A program made the position numbers and the translations under genes. The notes under the pieces were generated by a model. It was not told the origin of the DNA and ran no database searches. It saw nothing but the letters and a program-made list of their open reading frames with translations. DNA of 24,526 nt from JASHVB01 sp035486135. Its GTDB lineage: Bacteria > Pseudomonadota > Alphaproteobacteria > Acetobacterales > Acetobacteraceae. Below are positions 1 through 7,230 of the stretch, in pieces. The first letter of the stretch is position 1. Each line of letters starts with the position of its first letter. Location: assembly GCA_035486135.1 (NCBI GenBank), contig DATHNI010000272.1, forward strand, positions 1-24,526, in the 5' to 3' direction.

Positions 1-393
1 TTGCCCCTTGGGCGATCGCCCCCTCGACAATTGCCCCTTGGGCGATTCTGCTGCTCGAACCCGGCATGCGCGGTGTCTGCCATGGAGGCCGACGGCTGGG
101 CAATGCGCGTTGACGCGGCCCAGCCTCGCTCACCGTGCGACGGACGCAGGAGTTCAGCGCCTCGGTCAGGCCGATGCGCTAAGGGTCCGTTCGGGAACAC
201 GAATCAATTGGCGCGGGTCACAGCTCCCTGTGTCATGGCCGCGCTTGGGCCGGCCATCCACGACTTTGCTGCTGGCAGGAAGAGAAGACGTGGGTGGCCG
301 GATCAAGCCCGGCCATGACACAGGGCTTTGCGGCGTGGCTGGTTGAAGCAGTTATCTCTCTCCGGCCCCTCAGTCCCCGGATCGCCGGACGGA
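1..393. other. non-coding stretch with short direct repeats and a palindromic element
   Basis: No convincing gene lies here; the open frames are low-complexity shadows without a good ribosome site or recognisable protein. The stretch begins with a 16-bp direct repeat (TTGCCCCTTGGGCGAT at 1-16 and 31-46). It also holds a nested palindromic element at 226-325, listed separately. It is the region downstream of the minus-strand DUF1217 gene, which ends at 394. Confidence 0.6.
226..325. repeat. REP-like nested palindromic intergenic repeat, copy 1
   Basis: A perfect 15-bp inverted repeat (CCCTGTGTCATGGCC at 226-240, complement at 311-325) encloses a second inverted pair. The inner pair is GGCCATCCACG near 252-262 and CGTGGGTGGCC near 289-299, with one mismatch. 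The element is about 100 bp long. Related sequence built around TGTCATGGCCGG occurs at 7549-7618, and a shorter GATGGCYGGGCTTGACC hairpin at 1493-1517. Such interspersed palindromes are common in alphaproteobacterial intergenic DNA. Whether they act in transcription termination, mRNA stability or as mobile REP/MITE-like units is not visible here. Confidence 0.7.
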
Positions 394-1269
394 TCAGGCC
401 ACGAGGCCGCTGCTGAATTGCTCCGCAAGCCCCGTCAGGGTGGAGCCGCTACTGGCACTGGACTGCTTTTGCTCCTGCATGGTGAGCAAGTACTGGTCGG
501 TCAGGCTGGTGACATAGCTGCGATCCTGGAGTTTCGGGATATCGAGGTGGGCTGTGATCGCCGCCTCCTGTGCCGTCTGGCTCTGGAAAACGATGGTCTG
601 GGGAATGCCGAGCGCGGTCGTGACGACCTCGAAGTTGGTATAATTCCCGAGCACGTCGTCGGCGGAATTGATCGAACTGGCCTGGCCGAGGAACGTCAGT
701 GCGTTCGCCAATCCCGGCGTCGCCTGGTTCAGGCCCTGACGCCACTGCACCTCGGCATACGCGTTGCTGAGGGCCGAGACGACCTTCGGGTTCTTTAGTT
801 CCGCCAGACCGTTCTGCGCGAAATTGTAGGTCTGGACAGTGCTGAGCCACGTGCTGTTGCCCAACTGGTTCACCAGCGAATTGGAGTCGGCCGGGTTGGA
901 CAGCAGGACCTTCTGGTTCAGCGCGGTCTCCCCGATGTAACTGGAGAGGCCGTTCGCGGTGAGCAATACCTGTTGTACGTCGGGGTTCAACAGGGCGCTT
1001 TGGATGCTGGTGGCGTTGGCGACCGCTGTCGTGAACGCCGTGATGGCGCGGGCGACCGTCGGCTGCAGGGCCTCCTGCTGCACGCCGGTGGTTTGTTCCG
1101 ACTGCGCCAGCTTGAGGTCCGTGATCGGGTTGCCGGAGGAGACGAACGTGGTGGTGGGCGTCGATGAGGCGCTGCTGTACAGGGCGGCCAGGATCGAAGC
1201 GGTGGCGTCCGAGGTGCTTTCCCCCCCGAACAGCAGGTTGTAGTTGATCCCGCTGACGATGCCGCTCAT
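394..1269 (-). CDS. DUF1217 family protein
   Basis: The protein is 291 aa from the ATG at 1269. An upstream ATG at 1308 would add 13 residues, but the 1269 start begins at MSGIVSGINY and is preceded by a G-rich ribosome site (GCGGGGGGCGG). The body matches the DUF1217 pattern as I know it: NPITDLKLAQSEQT, then a helical AITAFTTAVANA segment, LLTANGLSSYIGETAL, then NAYAEVQWRQ with TPGLANALTFLGQASSI, then TTALGIPQTIVFQ. There is no signal peptide or membrane span, and the N-terminus is rich in Ser, Thr and Ala, as in secreted flagellar axial proteins. DUF1217 genes often sit beside flagellar genes and are sometimes annotated FlgF-like. No flagellar gene is present in this window, so a flagellar role is only inference. 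Confidence 0.88.
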   Translation of the reverse strand: MSGIVSGINYNLLFGGESTSDATASILAALYSSASSTPTTTFVSSGNPITDLKLAQSEQTTGVQQEALQPTVARAITAFTTAVANATSIQSALLNPDVQQVLLTANGLSSYIGETALNQKVLLSNPADSNSLVNQLGNSTWLSTVQTYNFAQNGLAELKNPKVVSALSNAYAEVQWRQGLNQATPGLANALTFLGQASSINSADDVLGNYTNFEVVTTALGIPQTIVFQSQTAQEAAITAHLDIPKLQDRSYVTSLTDQYLLTMQEQKQSSASSGSTLTGLAEQFSSGLVA

Positions 1270-1492
1270 GTCCGCCGCCCCCCGCGCTGGACCTTGCCAA
1301 AAAGGCATTATAGCGTTGCTGAGTTTAACGATCTCTTAAGAACGCGGTGGATTGATCCGGATTGCTTCAGTCTGGGAAGATGACCCTGATCCGCGCACTG
1401 CCCGGGATGAGGTCCGGGTTCATCCGCGGAGAAGCCCGGGTTGCTGCGCGCTGCGACCGTCGTGTGCTGCGTCGCGCGGGCACTGCCCTCGT

Positions 1493-1517
1493 GATGGCTG
1501 GGCTTGACCCGGCCATC
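1493..1517. repeat. hairpin related to the TCATGGCCGG palindromic repeats
   Basis: GATGGCTGGG and CCCGGCCATC form a 10-bp stem with one G-T type mismatch around a CTTGA loop. The sequence is a diverged half of the element at 226-325 and resembles the common alphaproteobacterial GGCCGGGCTTGACCCGGCC palindrome. Confidence 0.55.
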
Positions 1518-1595
1518 GTTCGCGGCACGGTGCCGGCCGGGACGGCTGGGACCAGGTCCCACCATACCAAGGACGACCGCGCAGACCATCTCGCT

Positions 1596-1634
1596 CAATA
1601 CTGACGGCCAACACTAACAGCCAATACTGACAGA
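1596..1634. repeat. three-unit 13-bp tandem repeat upstream of lipoprotein gene
   Basis: The units are CAATACTGACGGC, CAACACTAACAGC and CAATACTGACAGA, contiguous and without gaps. They end 7 bp before the GTG start of the lipoprotein gene, so they lie in its 5' leader or promoter. The function is unknown; a regulator-binding site or slipped-strand repeat are both possible. Confidence 0.6.
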
Positions 1635-1641
1635 GAGTACC

Positions 1642-2064
1642 GTGAGACACCGAGCAATCCTGTTCATCGTCGCCATGCTTGCGGCATGCGGTGGCCCGCA
1701 AAAGAGTGCGACAAAACAACCGCCGCCCCCGGCCGATACGACGCCGGTCGTGTCCCGCATTACCACGCCACAGATACCGCCCGTGGAACTCGGCAATCGG
1801 CCGCCGAACACACCGATGACCCGCGACAACATGCCATTCTTCGATGCGGTGACGTATTGCGAATTGACGACTGGCAAGACCGACAAGACCTATAAAGGTC
1901 CGGCTTACGAAGCTTGCGTGGAAGATCAGGCGCATTACCGCATCGTGATCGGCGAGGCCATCAACGCCGCGCAATTCCTGGAGTCTGTCGTCGTTCGCTG
2001 CGCGAAGGCGAGCCGCACGGCGTATCAAGGCATGTGGTATTGCATGAATGGACAGTTGTTCTGA
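1642..2064 (+). CDS. small predicted lipoprotein
   Basis: The protein is 140 aa and starts at GTG 1642, preceded by GAGAG. A short N-terminus (MRHR), a hydrophobic stretch and the lipobox LAAC with Cys16 predict signal peptidase II processing and lipid anchoring. Residues after Cys16 are GG, so an outer-membrane location is plausible. A Pro/Thr-rich linker (roughly residues 24-60) leads to a globular C-terminus with four cysteines (in TYCELT, EACVED, VRCAK and WYCMNG), which could form two disulfides in the periplasm. I do not recognise the family. It stands alone; the next gene is 165 bp downstream. Confidence 0.8.
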   Translation: MRHRAILFIVAMLAACGGPQKSATKQPPPPADTTPVVSRITTPQIPPVELGNRPPNTPMTRDNMPFFDAVTYCELTTGKTDKTYKGPAYEACVEDQAHYRIVIGEAINAAQFLESVVVRCAKASRTAYQGMWYCMNGQLF

Positions 2065-2166
2065 GCAAACCAGGCGACCGGCATCACATGCTGTGCAACG
2101 TGCCACTGGCCCTTGGGGCAACCGGGTGAAGGATGCAGGGCCCGGGCGCTGGCCTGGGCCTGCGTT

Positions 2167-2187
2167 GACGGGTTCCGCCAACCCGTC
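2167..2187. terminator. possible hairpin between lipoprotein and thiolase-like genes
   Basis: GACGGGTT and AACCCGTC form a perfect 8-bp stem around a 5-nt CCGCC loop, 103 bp after the lipoprotein stop and about 40 bp before the next start. There is no T-tract, so it could be a terminator, a leader structure or an operator. Confidence 0.35.
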
Positions 2188-2228
2188 CAGCCTTACCCCC
2201 AACCAACAGCAGCCAAGGGGGAACGTCC

Positions 2229-3485
2229 ATGCCGCTCCCGGCAGACACCGACGCCACGACGCCGAAGTACCTGCGTGACAAGTACGCCATCGTCGGGGTG
2301 GGCGAGACCACCTATACGCGAGGCTCCGGCCGCACCACCCGCGCGCTGGGCACCTGGGCCATCCGCAATGCGATGCAGGACGCCGGGCTGAAGGCCGCGG
2401 ACGTGGATGGCATGCTGTCCTATTCCGGCAACGATTCCACCATGGGTCCGTTCCTTGCCGGCGATCTCGGCATAAGGCTGAACTTCTTCATGGACGTGCA
2501 TGGCGGCGGTTCCTCCACCGAGGCGTTGATCGGCATCGCCATCGGCGTGATCGAAGCCGGCATGTGCAAGTGCGTGGCGATCTTCCGTTCCATGAACGGC
2601 TATTCCCAGGTGCGCATCGGCGGCACTGGCGCACGCTCGGCCGCGCCGGTCAACGGCGACCAGTTGCACAGCCGCGCCTATGGCTGGCAGAGCGCCGGCC
2701 AGAGTTTCGCGCCAACCTTCCTGCGCCACATGTACGACTACGGCACCAAGCCGGAGCAAGTGGCGATGGTGAAGGTGGTGCATTCGGAACACGCGTCGAA
2801 CAATCCGAAGGCGTATTACAAGAAGCGCTACACCGTGGACGATGTGCTCAGCAGCCGCATCATCTGCAAGCCGTTGCACCTGCTGGACTGCTGCGTGGAG
2901 ACCGACAACGCCACCTGCATCATCGTCACCCGCGCGGAACATGCACGCGACCTGCGCCACACATCGCCGCTGATCCGCAGCGTGGTCGGCCGCTGCAGCA
3001 AGCCGCGCACCGACATGCACTACCAGCACGGTCCGATTTCCCGGGTTGCCGGCTACTACGCCAAGGACATCCTGTGGCCCAACGCCGGCCTGGGACCCGA
3101 GGACGTGGACGCCGTCGGAGCCTATGACGCATTCACCTTCACCTCGATGCTGCAACTCGAGGATTACGGGTTCTGCAAGAAGGGCGAAGGTGGCGAATAC
3201 GTCTCCTCCGGCATCACCCGGCTGGGCGGCAAGCGGCCGCAGAACACCTCGGGCGGCCATCTGTGCGAGGGCTACACGCACGGCATGAACATGGTGATCG
3301 AGAATGTGCGCCAGTTGCGCCACGATGCCGACGACTCATGCCCGGTCGGGCCCGACGGCAAGCGTCAGCACACCTACGACTATCGTGAGGGCGGCTGCCG
3401 CCAGGTGAAGGATATCGAAGTCACGGCCAATCTCGGCTGGGCCAATCCGATGACCGGATCGGCCATGGTCATGCGGCGCGGTTGA
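2229..3485 (+). CDS. thiolase-fold (SCP-x/Ltp2-like) protein
   Basis: The protein is 418 aa, with ATG 2229 preceded by AAGGGGG at good spacing. The N-terminal YAIVGVGETTYTRGSGRTT and the later segments match the thiolase superfamily branch called lipid-transfer protein or SCP-x thiolase. The position that carries the nucleophilic Cys in true thiolases reads DVHGGGSSTEAL (residues 89-100), with no Cys. Other active-site regions are VGAYDAFTFTSM (near 296-307) and SGGHLCEGYTHG (341-352). It is followed after 16 bp by a DUF35 protein, its usual partner. Thiolase-fold/DUF35 pairs include the steroid side-chain aldolase Ltp2 with the ChsH2 DUF35 domain, so a retro-aldol or acyl-CoA condensing role is more likely than classical thiolysis. 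The substrate is unknown. Confidence 0.88.
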   Translation: MPLPADTDATTPKYLRDKYAIVGVGETTYTRGSGRTTRALGTWAIRNAMQDAGLKAADVDGMLSYSGNDSTMGPFLAGDLGIRLNFFMDVHGGGSSTEALIGIAIGVIEAGMCKCVAIFRSMNGYSQVRIGGTGARSAAPVNGDQLHSRAYGWQSAGQSFAPTFLRHMYDYGTKPEQVAMVKVVHSEHASNNPKAYYKKRYTVDDVLSSRIICKPLHLLDCCVETDNATCIIVTRAEHARDLRHTSPLIRSVVGRCSKPRTDMHYQHGPISRVAGYYAKDILWPNAGLGPEDVDAVGAYDAFTFTSMLQLEDYGFCKKGEGGEYVSSGITRLGGKRPQNTSGGHLCEGYTHGMNMVIENVRQLRHDADDSCPVGPDGKRQHTYDYREGGCRQVKDIEVTANLGWANPMTGSAMVMRRG

Positions 3486-3501
3486 GGGGGGGAACGCGAA
3501 C

Positions 3502-4023
3502 ATGGCACTCAAGGGCGAATACCTCGGGATGGCGCTGACGGTCGATGACCTCGACATCGAGAACATCGAATACTTCAAGCACTGCGCCGCGCACGACTTC
3601 CATCTCCAGCAATGCGACGACTGCAAGACGCTGCGCTATCCGCCGACCACGGCGTGCCCGTGGTGCACCTGCCTGACCTCGACCTGGACGAAGGTGGAGG
3701 GCAAGGGTGCGGTGCACTCCTACGTCGAAGTGCACCACGCGATCCAGCCGGCGTTCAAGGTGCACACGCCGTATCTGATCCTGCTGGTCGATCTCGACAC
3801 GCAGAAGGGCGCGCCCACCGAGCATGAGGCGCTGCGTGTCGTCGGCAACCTGGCAAGACCGGACGGCACGCTGGCGCCGGCGGACGCCGTGCAGCAGATC
3901 GGCATCGGGTCGCGCGTGCGGATGGTGTTCACCGATGTATCGGAGGGTCTGTCGCTACCGCAATGGACGCTGGACGAGACGGCGACGCAGCCCGACAAGC
4001 CATGGCGGTATCCGCAGGAGTAG
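3502..4023 (+). CDS. zinc-ribbon/OB-fold (DUF35) protein, partner of the thiolase-like protein
   Basis: The protein is 173 aa, starting 16 bp after the thiolase-like stop with a G-rich ribosome site. An N-terminal helix leads into a rubredoxin-like zinc ribbon with Cys38, Cys41, Cys52 and Cys55 (CDDC...CPWC), followed by an OB-fold starting near GKGAVHSYVEVHH and VHTPYLILLVDLD. This is the DUF35 architecture. Family members bind acyl-CoA and form complexes with thiolase-fold enzymes or act as acyl-CoA binding scaffolds. Operonic placement supports a two-subunit complex with the preceding protein. The C-terminal PQWTLDETATQ is unremarkable. Function beyond this is inference. Confidence 0.9.
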   Translation: MALKGEYLGMALTVDDLDIENIEYFKHCAAHDFHLQQCDDCKTLRYPPTTACPWCTCLTSTWTKVEGKGAVHSYVEVHHAIQPAFKVHTPYLILLVDLDTQKGAPTEHEALRVVGNLARPDGTLAPADAVQQIGIGSRVRMVFTDVSEGLSLPQWTLDETATQPDKPWRYPQE

Positions 4024-4037
4024 GGTGGTTAGCGATG

Positions 4038-4064
4038 CTCCCCCTCCCTCAAGGCGAGGGGGAG
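4038..4064. terminator. bidirectional intrinsic terminator between convergent genes
   Basis: A perfect 9-bp stem, CTCCCCCTC with GAGGGGGAG, surrounds a 9-nt loop and is followed on the plus strand by GACTTTGT. It sits 15 bp after the DUF35 stop and 17 bp before the end of the convergent epimerase gene, so it can serve both. Confidence 0.75.
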
Positions 4065-4080
4065 GACTTTGTCCCTTGTA

Positions 4081-4959
4081 TCAGTGCAGCCTGATGCGCA
4101 TCGTCAGCACGCGCCGGTCGCCGGGAGGGATCAACATCAGGCCCGGCTTGTCATGGAACTCCCCGTCGAAATCGGCCGGGCTCGCAGTGCCGTGCCACGG
4201 CTCGATGCACAGGAAGTCCGCGCAGGCGTCGTCCCCCGTCATGCGCGTCCACACGCCGAGTTGCTCGAAGCCATCCCAGCTTACCTCGATCACCTCGGCA
4301 CCCGGCGCGGTGTAGCGCACCGACCGGCTGGCGACCTGGTCCAGGATCATCGCGTCCGCGGCAAACAACGCGGGCGCCAGCGCCAGGGTCTGATCCTTGA
4401 TCGGCGATGGCTCGGGCGCCGGCCGCAGCAGGCCACCGTCCAGCCGCCGCACCGGCGCTGGCTCCGGCTGGTCGAACTCCAGCACATGCGCGGTCTTGCC
4501 AACACCCTCGCCCAGCGGCCAGACGAACGCCGGATGCGCACCTACCGAGGCCGGCAGCACCTCCCGCCCGGTATTCACCACGGTGAAGGTTTGCTCCAGC
4601 GCATCGTCGTCGAGCGCAAACGCCACCTCGAAGCGGAAGCCGAACGGATAGACGGCGCGGGTCTCCGGATCATCGTGCAGCACGAGCCGGCAGGACGTGG
4701 CAGAGCGGTTCAGCCAGGCGAACCGCCGGTCCCGCGCGAAGCCATGCTGGGTCAGCCGGTACGACTTGCCGTTATGCACCAGCGTGTCGTCCTTCAGCCG
4801 GCCGACAATGGGAAACAGCACCGGCGCGTGGCGCGGCCAGACCGGATCTGCCTGCCACAACAACTCGGTCCCCTCGGCGTCGCGCAGCGAACACAACTCG
4901 GCGCCGTCCGACTTCACCGCGGCGGAGAGGTAGCTGTTCGACAGGATATGACGGTCCAT
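4081..4959 (-). CDS. aldose 1-epimerase family protein (LacX/GalM-like)
   Basis: The protein is 292 aa from ATG 4959. In-frame ATGs at 4962 and 4968 and a GTG at 4980 are alternative starts, and none has a clear Shine-Dalgarno. The sequence has the galactose mutarotase fold signature: GAELCSLRDAEGTELLWQ, then HAPVLFPIVGRL, QHGFARDRRF with His72, VGAHPAFVWPL with His142, and a late IEPWHG segment that supplies the family's catalytic Glu. It ends with the typical LIPPGDRRVLTMRI strand. It probably interconverts alpha and beta anomers of a hexose or sugar phosphate in the cytoplasm. It is smaller than classical GalM and closer to the LacX or YeaD-like branch. It stands alone and is convergent with the DUF35 gene. 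Confidence 0.88.
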   Translation of the reverse strand: MDRHILSNSYLSAAVKSDGAELCSLRDAEGTELLWQADPVWPRHAPVLFPIVGRLKDDTLVHNGKSYRLTQHGFARDRRFAWLNRSATSCRLVLHDDPETRAVYPFGFRFEVAFALDDDALEQTFTVVNTGREVLPASVGAHPAFVWPLGEGVGKTAHVLEFDQPEPAPVRRLDGGLLRPAPEPSPIKDQTLALAPALFAADAMILDQVASRSVRYTAPGAEVIEVSWDGFEQLGVWTRMTGDDACADFLCIEPWHGTASPADFDGEFHDKPGLMLIPPGDRRVLTMRIRLH

Positions 4960-5292
4960 CATCGGCATGCTGGTGGGCACGTTACCGCGTCGTCCTGGTC
5001 AAGGCGAGAGGTACGCGCGGGCAGTGCCGAAGGATCATCGCGCAGGCGACACTTCGGGTGCAAGCAAGACCGCGGTTGTGGACCAGACCGAGGTTGTGGA
5101 CGAGGCCGCGGTTGTGGATGAGGCCGCGGTTGTGGGATGAGGCCGCGGTTGTGGGCCAGACCTCGGTTGTGGATCAGGCCGCGCTTGTGGATAAGACCGA
5201 CGTTGTGGATAAAACCGAAGCTGCGGATAAAGACCGCGGTAGCGAACAAGCCCGAAGTTGTGAACCAGCCTGGGGAAGCGCGCAGGATGCGG
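4960..5292. other. non-coding stretch dominated by an 18-bp repeat array
   Basis: This is the gap between the epimerase start and the response-regulator stop. The repeat array at 5068-5267 fills most of it. Frames through it give low-complexity RPRLW or GLIHNR hexapeptides. One unit has a 1-bp insertion and another junction is shifted by one, which argues against coding. The remainder shows nothing recognisable. Confidence 0.6.
5068..5267. repeat. array of about eleven 18-bp repeats carrying DnaA-box-like cores
   Basis: Consecutive units start at 5068, 5086, 5104, 5122 (19 bp), 5141, 5159, 5177, 5195 and 5213, with decayed units at 5232 and 5250. The consensus is close to GRCCGCGGTTGTGGATNA. 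Two units contain TGTGGATAA exactly (5186-5194 and 5204-5212), the complement of the DnaA box TTATCCACA. Three more are one base away (TGTGGATGA, TGTGGATCA, TGCGGATAA). Others are two or more bases off, so the array grades from perfect to decayed. The 1-bp insertion in the fourth unit speaks against translation. A DnaA-binding cluster is an inference; a simple minisatellite is the alternative. Confidence 0.8.
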
Positions 5293-5685
5293 TCAGATGG
5301 TAGGGCCGAGTTCGGCGCGCACCGCCGCCTCCAGCTCTTTCATGCGGAACGGCTTGCGCAGGAAGCGCCGATGCACCTGCTGGGCAACGAAATAGCCAGA
5401 AATCAGTATGACTTTCAGGCGCGGATTATGCTCGGTGGCAAGATTGGCCAGCTCTATCCCGGACATTTCGGGCATCCGGATATCGGTAATCATCAACCGG
5501 ACGGCCGGATCGTCGTGCAACCGGCCCAGCGCCTGAGCGCCACCATTGGCCTGCAGCACCCGGTAGCCGAAATCCTCGAGGAACTCCGCAACGACCGTGC
5601 GCACCTCCGGTTCGTCGTCGACGATCAGGATGGTCGCAGGCGGGGCCGATCCGGGCTTGACAGACAAAATCGCGGTCTCGTGCAT
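5293..5685 (-). CDS. stand-alone response regulator receiver domain protein
   Basis: The protein is 130 aa from ATG 5685; the frame stays open upstream to 5820, but the extra 45 residues are unlike the family. It is a single REC domain: acidic pair Asp23-Asp24 in ILIVDDEPEVR, phospho-acceptor Asp68 in MITDIRMPEMSG, the Ser96 switch in LISGYF, and Lys111 in FLRKPF. There is no output domain, so it would act like CheY/DivK-type regulators by protein contacts or phosphotransfer. No histidine kinase gene is nearby, so the partner is unknown. It resembles receivers detached from hybrid sensor kinases (VVAEFLEDFGYRVLQANGGAQAL). No good Shine-Dalgarno precedes ATG 5685, so the start is uncertain. 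Confidence 0.88.
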   Translation of the reverse strand: MHETAILSVKPGSAPPATILIVDDEPEVRTVVAEFLEDFGYRVLQANGGAQALGRLHDDPAVRLMITDIRMPEMSGIELANLATEHNPRLKVILISGYFVAQQVHRRFLRKPFRMKELEAAVRAELGPTI

Positions 5686-6030
5686 GCGTAACACGCTCGC
5701 TGCGGAAAAATGGTTTGGTTGATGACTGACCCGGAACTGCGACCGGAAGTTGGGCCAGGCTGACCGCCACCGTCCGCGAAGGCCGTGCATAGCATCGCCA
5801 CGGCCGGTGTGGTCACGCATTCACACCCCGCAACGCCGCCGTCCGGTCACAAAGTTGCGAACTGTGACTGCATCGTTGTCTCGCGATTTACCGGCACCAT
5901 CACCGCACGAGATTCGGCCACGGTACCTGCAACTGTCTTGTAAATCCGTTAATGACCCACCGCCTCGCCAAGGTGCGGTTGACGCATTATCGTGGCGTCG
6001 TTGCTGCATTTCTGGGTGCAAGGAAGCCAG
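5686..6030. other. divergent intergenic region between receiver gene and CoA-transferase gene
   Basis: This region separates two divergent genes and should contain both promoters. The one visible element is the inverted repeat at 5846-5868. No credible ORF and no confidently assignable -35/-10 pair were found. Confidence 0.45.
5846..5868. promoter_or_regulatory. possible operator: interrupted inverted repeat
   Basis: GTCACA and TGTGAC are exact complements separated by 11 bp, and the interior contains a second small inverted pair AGTT-GCG-AACT. It lies 163 bp before the CoA-transferase start and 160 bp before the receiver start, a position suited to a dimeric regulator serving either gene. 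No regulator family is assigned. Confidence 0.35.
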
Positions 6031-7203
6031 ATGACCCAAGGACCGCTTGCCCGCTTTAAAGTGATCGACCTGACCCGCGTGCGCGCCGGACCCACCGCCG
6101 TGCGACAGCTCGCCGACTGGGGTGCCGACGTGATCAAGGTGGAAGCACCGGAGGGCGATGCCGGCCTCGGCGGTGAGCGCCATGGCCCCGACTTCCAGAA
6201 CCTGCACCGCAACAAGCGCAGCCTGACGCTGAACCTGAAAGCGCCGGAGGGTCTGGAGATCCTGCGCCGCCTGGTCGCCCAGTCCGACGTGGTGGTGGAG
6301 AACTACCGGCCCGATGTGAAGTTCCGCCTCGGCGTCGATTACGAAACGTTGCGTAAAGTTAACAAAAGGCTGGTCTACGCCTCGATTTCCGGCTTTGGCC
6401 AGGACGGGCCATATCGCGACCGTCCCGGCTTCGACCAGATCGCCCAGGGGATGGGCGGGTTGATGTCGATCACCGGCCTGCCGGGCCAGGGCCCGGTGCG
6501 GGTTGGCATCCCGGTCGCCGACCTCACCGCCGGTATCTTCGCCGCCATGGGCATCCTGGTCGCCCTGCTGGAACGCGAGGTGTCCGGTGAGGGCCAGTGG
6601 GTGCAGAGTTCGTTGCTCGGTGCCCAGATCGCCATGCTGGACTTCCAGGCGGCGCGCTGGACCATCGGCCACGAGGTGCCGGGCCAGGCGGGCAACAACC
6701 ACCCGACCAGCATCCCGACCGGCGTGTTCGCCACCGCCGACGGGCACATCAATATCGCCGCCGCGGGCGACGACATCTATCGCCGTTGCTGCAAGGCGTT
6801 GGACGCACCGCAGCTTGCGTCGGACCCGGACTTCGCCACCGGCGCCGCGCGGTCGAAGCACCGCGACCGGCTGAACGAGGCGATCGAGGCGATCACCCGC
6901 TCGCGCACCTCCGCCGAGTGGATCGAGCGGTTGAACGCCGCCGGCGTGCCGTGCGGACCGATCTACAAGATGAACGAGGTGTTCGCCGACCCGCAGGTGA
7001 AGCACCTCGGCATCACCCGCACGGTGCCGCACAAGGTGCTGGGCTCGGTGGAGGTGATCGGCCAGGCGATCGAACTCAGCCGCACGCCGTGGAGCGTGCG
7101 CTCGGCCACGCCGGAGCCCGGCGAGCATACCGGCGCGATCCTGGGCGAACTCGGTTTCGGCGCGGCGGAGATCGAGGCGCTGCGGGCGAAGAAGGTGGTG
7201 TAG
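6031..7203 (+). CDS. class III CoA-transferase (CaiB/BaiF family)
   Basis: The protein is 390 aa. ATG 6031 is preferred over the in-frame ATG at 5992 because AAGGAAG stands just upstream and the family begins with GPLARFKVIDLTRVRAGP. Family marks are GADVIKVEAPEGD (near 32-43), LHRNKRSLTLNLK (58-70), the ENYRPDV segment, SGFGQDGPYRDRPGFDQIAQGMGG, and GIPVADLTAG with Asp164 at the position of the catalytic Asp that forms the acyl anhydride. The C-terminus has GVPCGPIYKMNEVFADPQVKHLG. It moves CoA between carboxylic acids in the cytoplasm. The donor and acceptor cannot be read from sequence. It lacks the longer length of formyl-CoA transferase (about 425 aa), so a generic carboxylic-acid CoA-transferase is the safest call. 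Confidence 0.93.
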   Translation: MTQGPLARFKVIDLTRVRAGPTAVRQLADWGADVIKVEAPEGDAGLGGERHGPDFQNLHRNKRSLTLNLKAPEGLEILRRLVAQSDVVVENYRPDVKFRLGVDYETLRKVNKRLVYASISGFGQDGPYRDRPGFDQIAQGMGGLMSITGLPGQGPVRVGIPVADLTAGIFAAMGILVALLEREVSGEGQWVQSSLLGAQIAMLDFQAARWTIGHEVPGQAGNNHPTSIPTGVFATADGHINIAAAGDDIYRRCCKALDAPQLASDPDFATGAARSKHRDRLNEAIEAITRSRTSAEWIERLNAAGVPCGPIYKMNEVFADPQVKHLGITRTVPHKVLGSVEVIGQAIELSRTPWSVRSATPEPGEHTGAILGELGFGAAEIEALRAKKVV

Positions 7204-7230
7204 CAGGCGGCCGGCTGGGGCGCGGGCCAC

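Larger units (their letters stand above)
1270..1641. other. divergent intergenic region between DUF1217 gene and lipoprotein gene
   Basis: This stretch separates two divergently transcribed genes and must hold both promoters, though no clear -35/-10 pair can be assigned. It contains a hairpin at 1493-1517 related to the REP-like repeats, and a three-unit 13-bp tandem repeat at 1596-1634 just before the lipoprotein start. No credible ORF was found. Confidence 0.5.

Noticed and set aside
4959..5249. Minus-strand frame of 96 codons with GLIHNR hexapeptide repeats
   Set aside because: It is the 18-bp repeat array read as codons; one unit carries a 1-bp insertion, the product is low complexity and no ribosome site is present.
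5068..5267. Possible plasmid iterons or a replication origin
   Set aside because: No replication initiator gene, AT-rich unwinding region or partition gene is in the window; surrounding genes are ordinary chromosomal ones.
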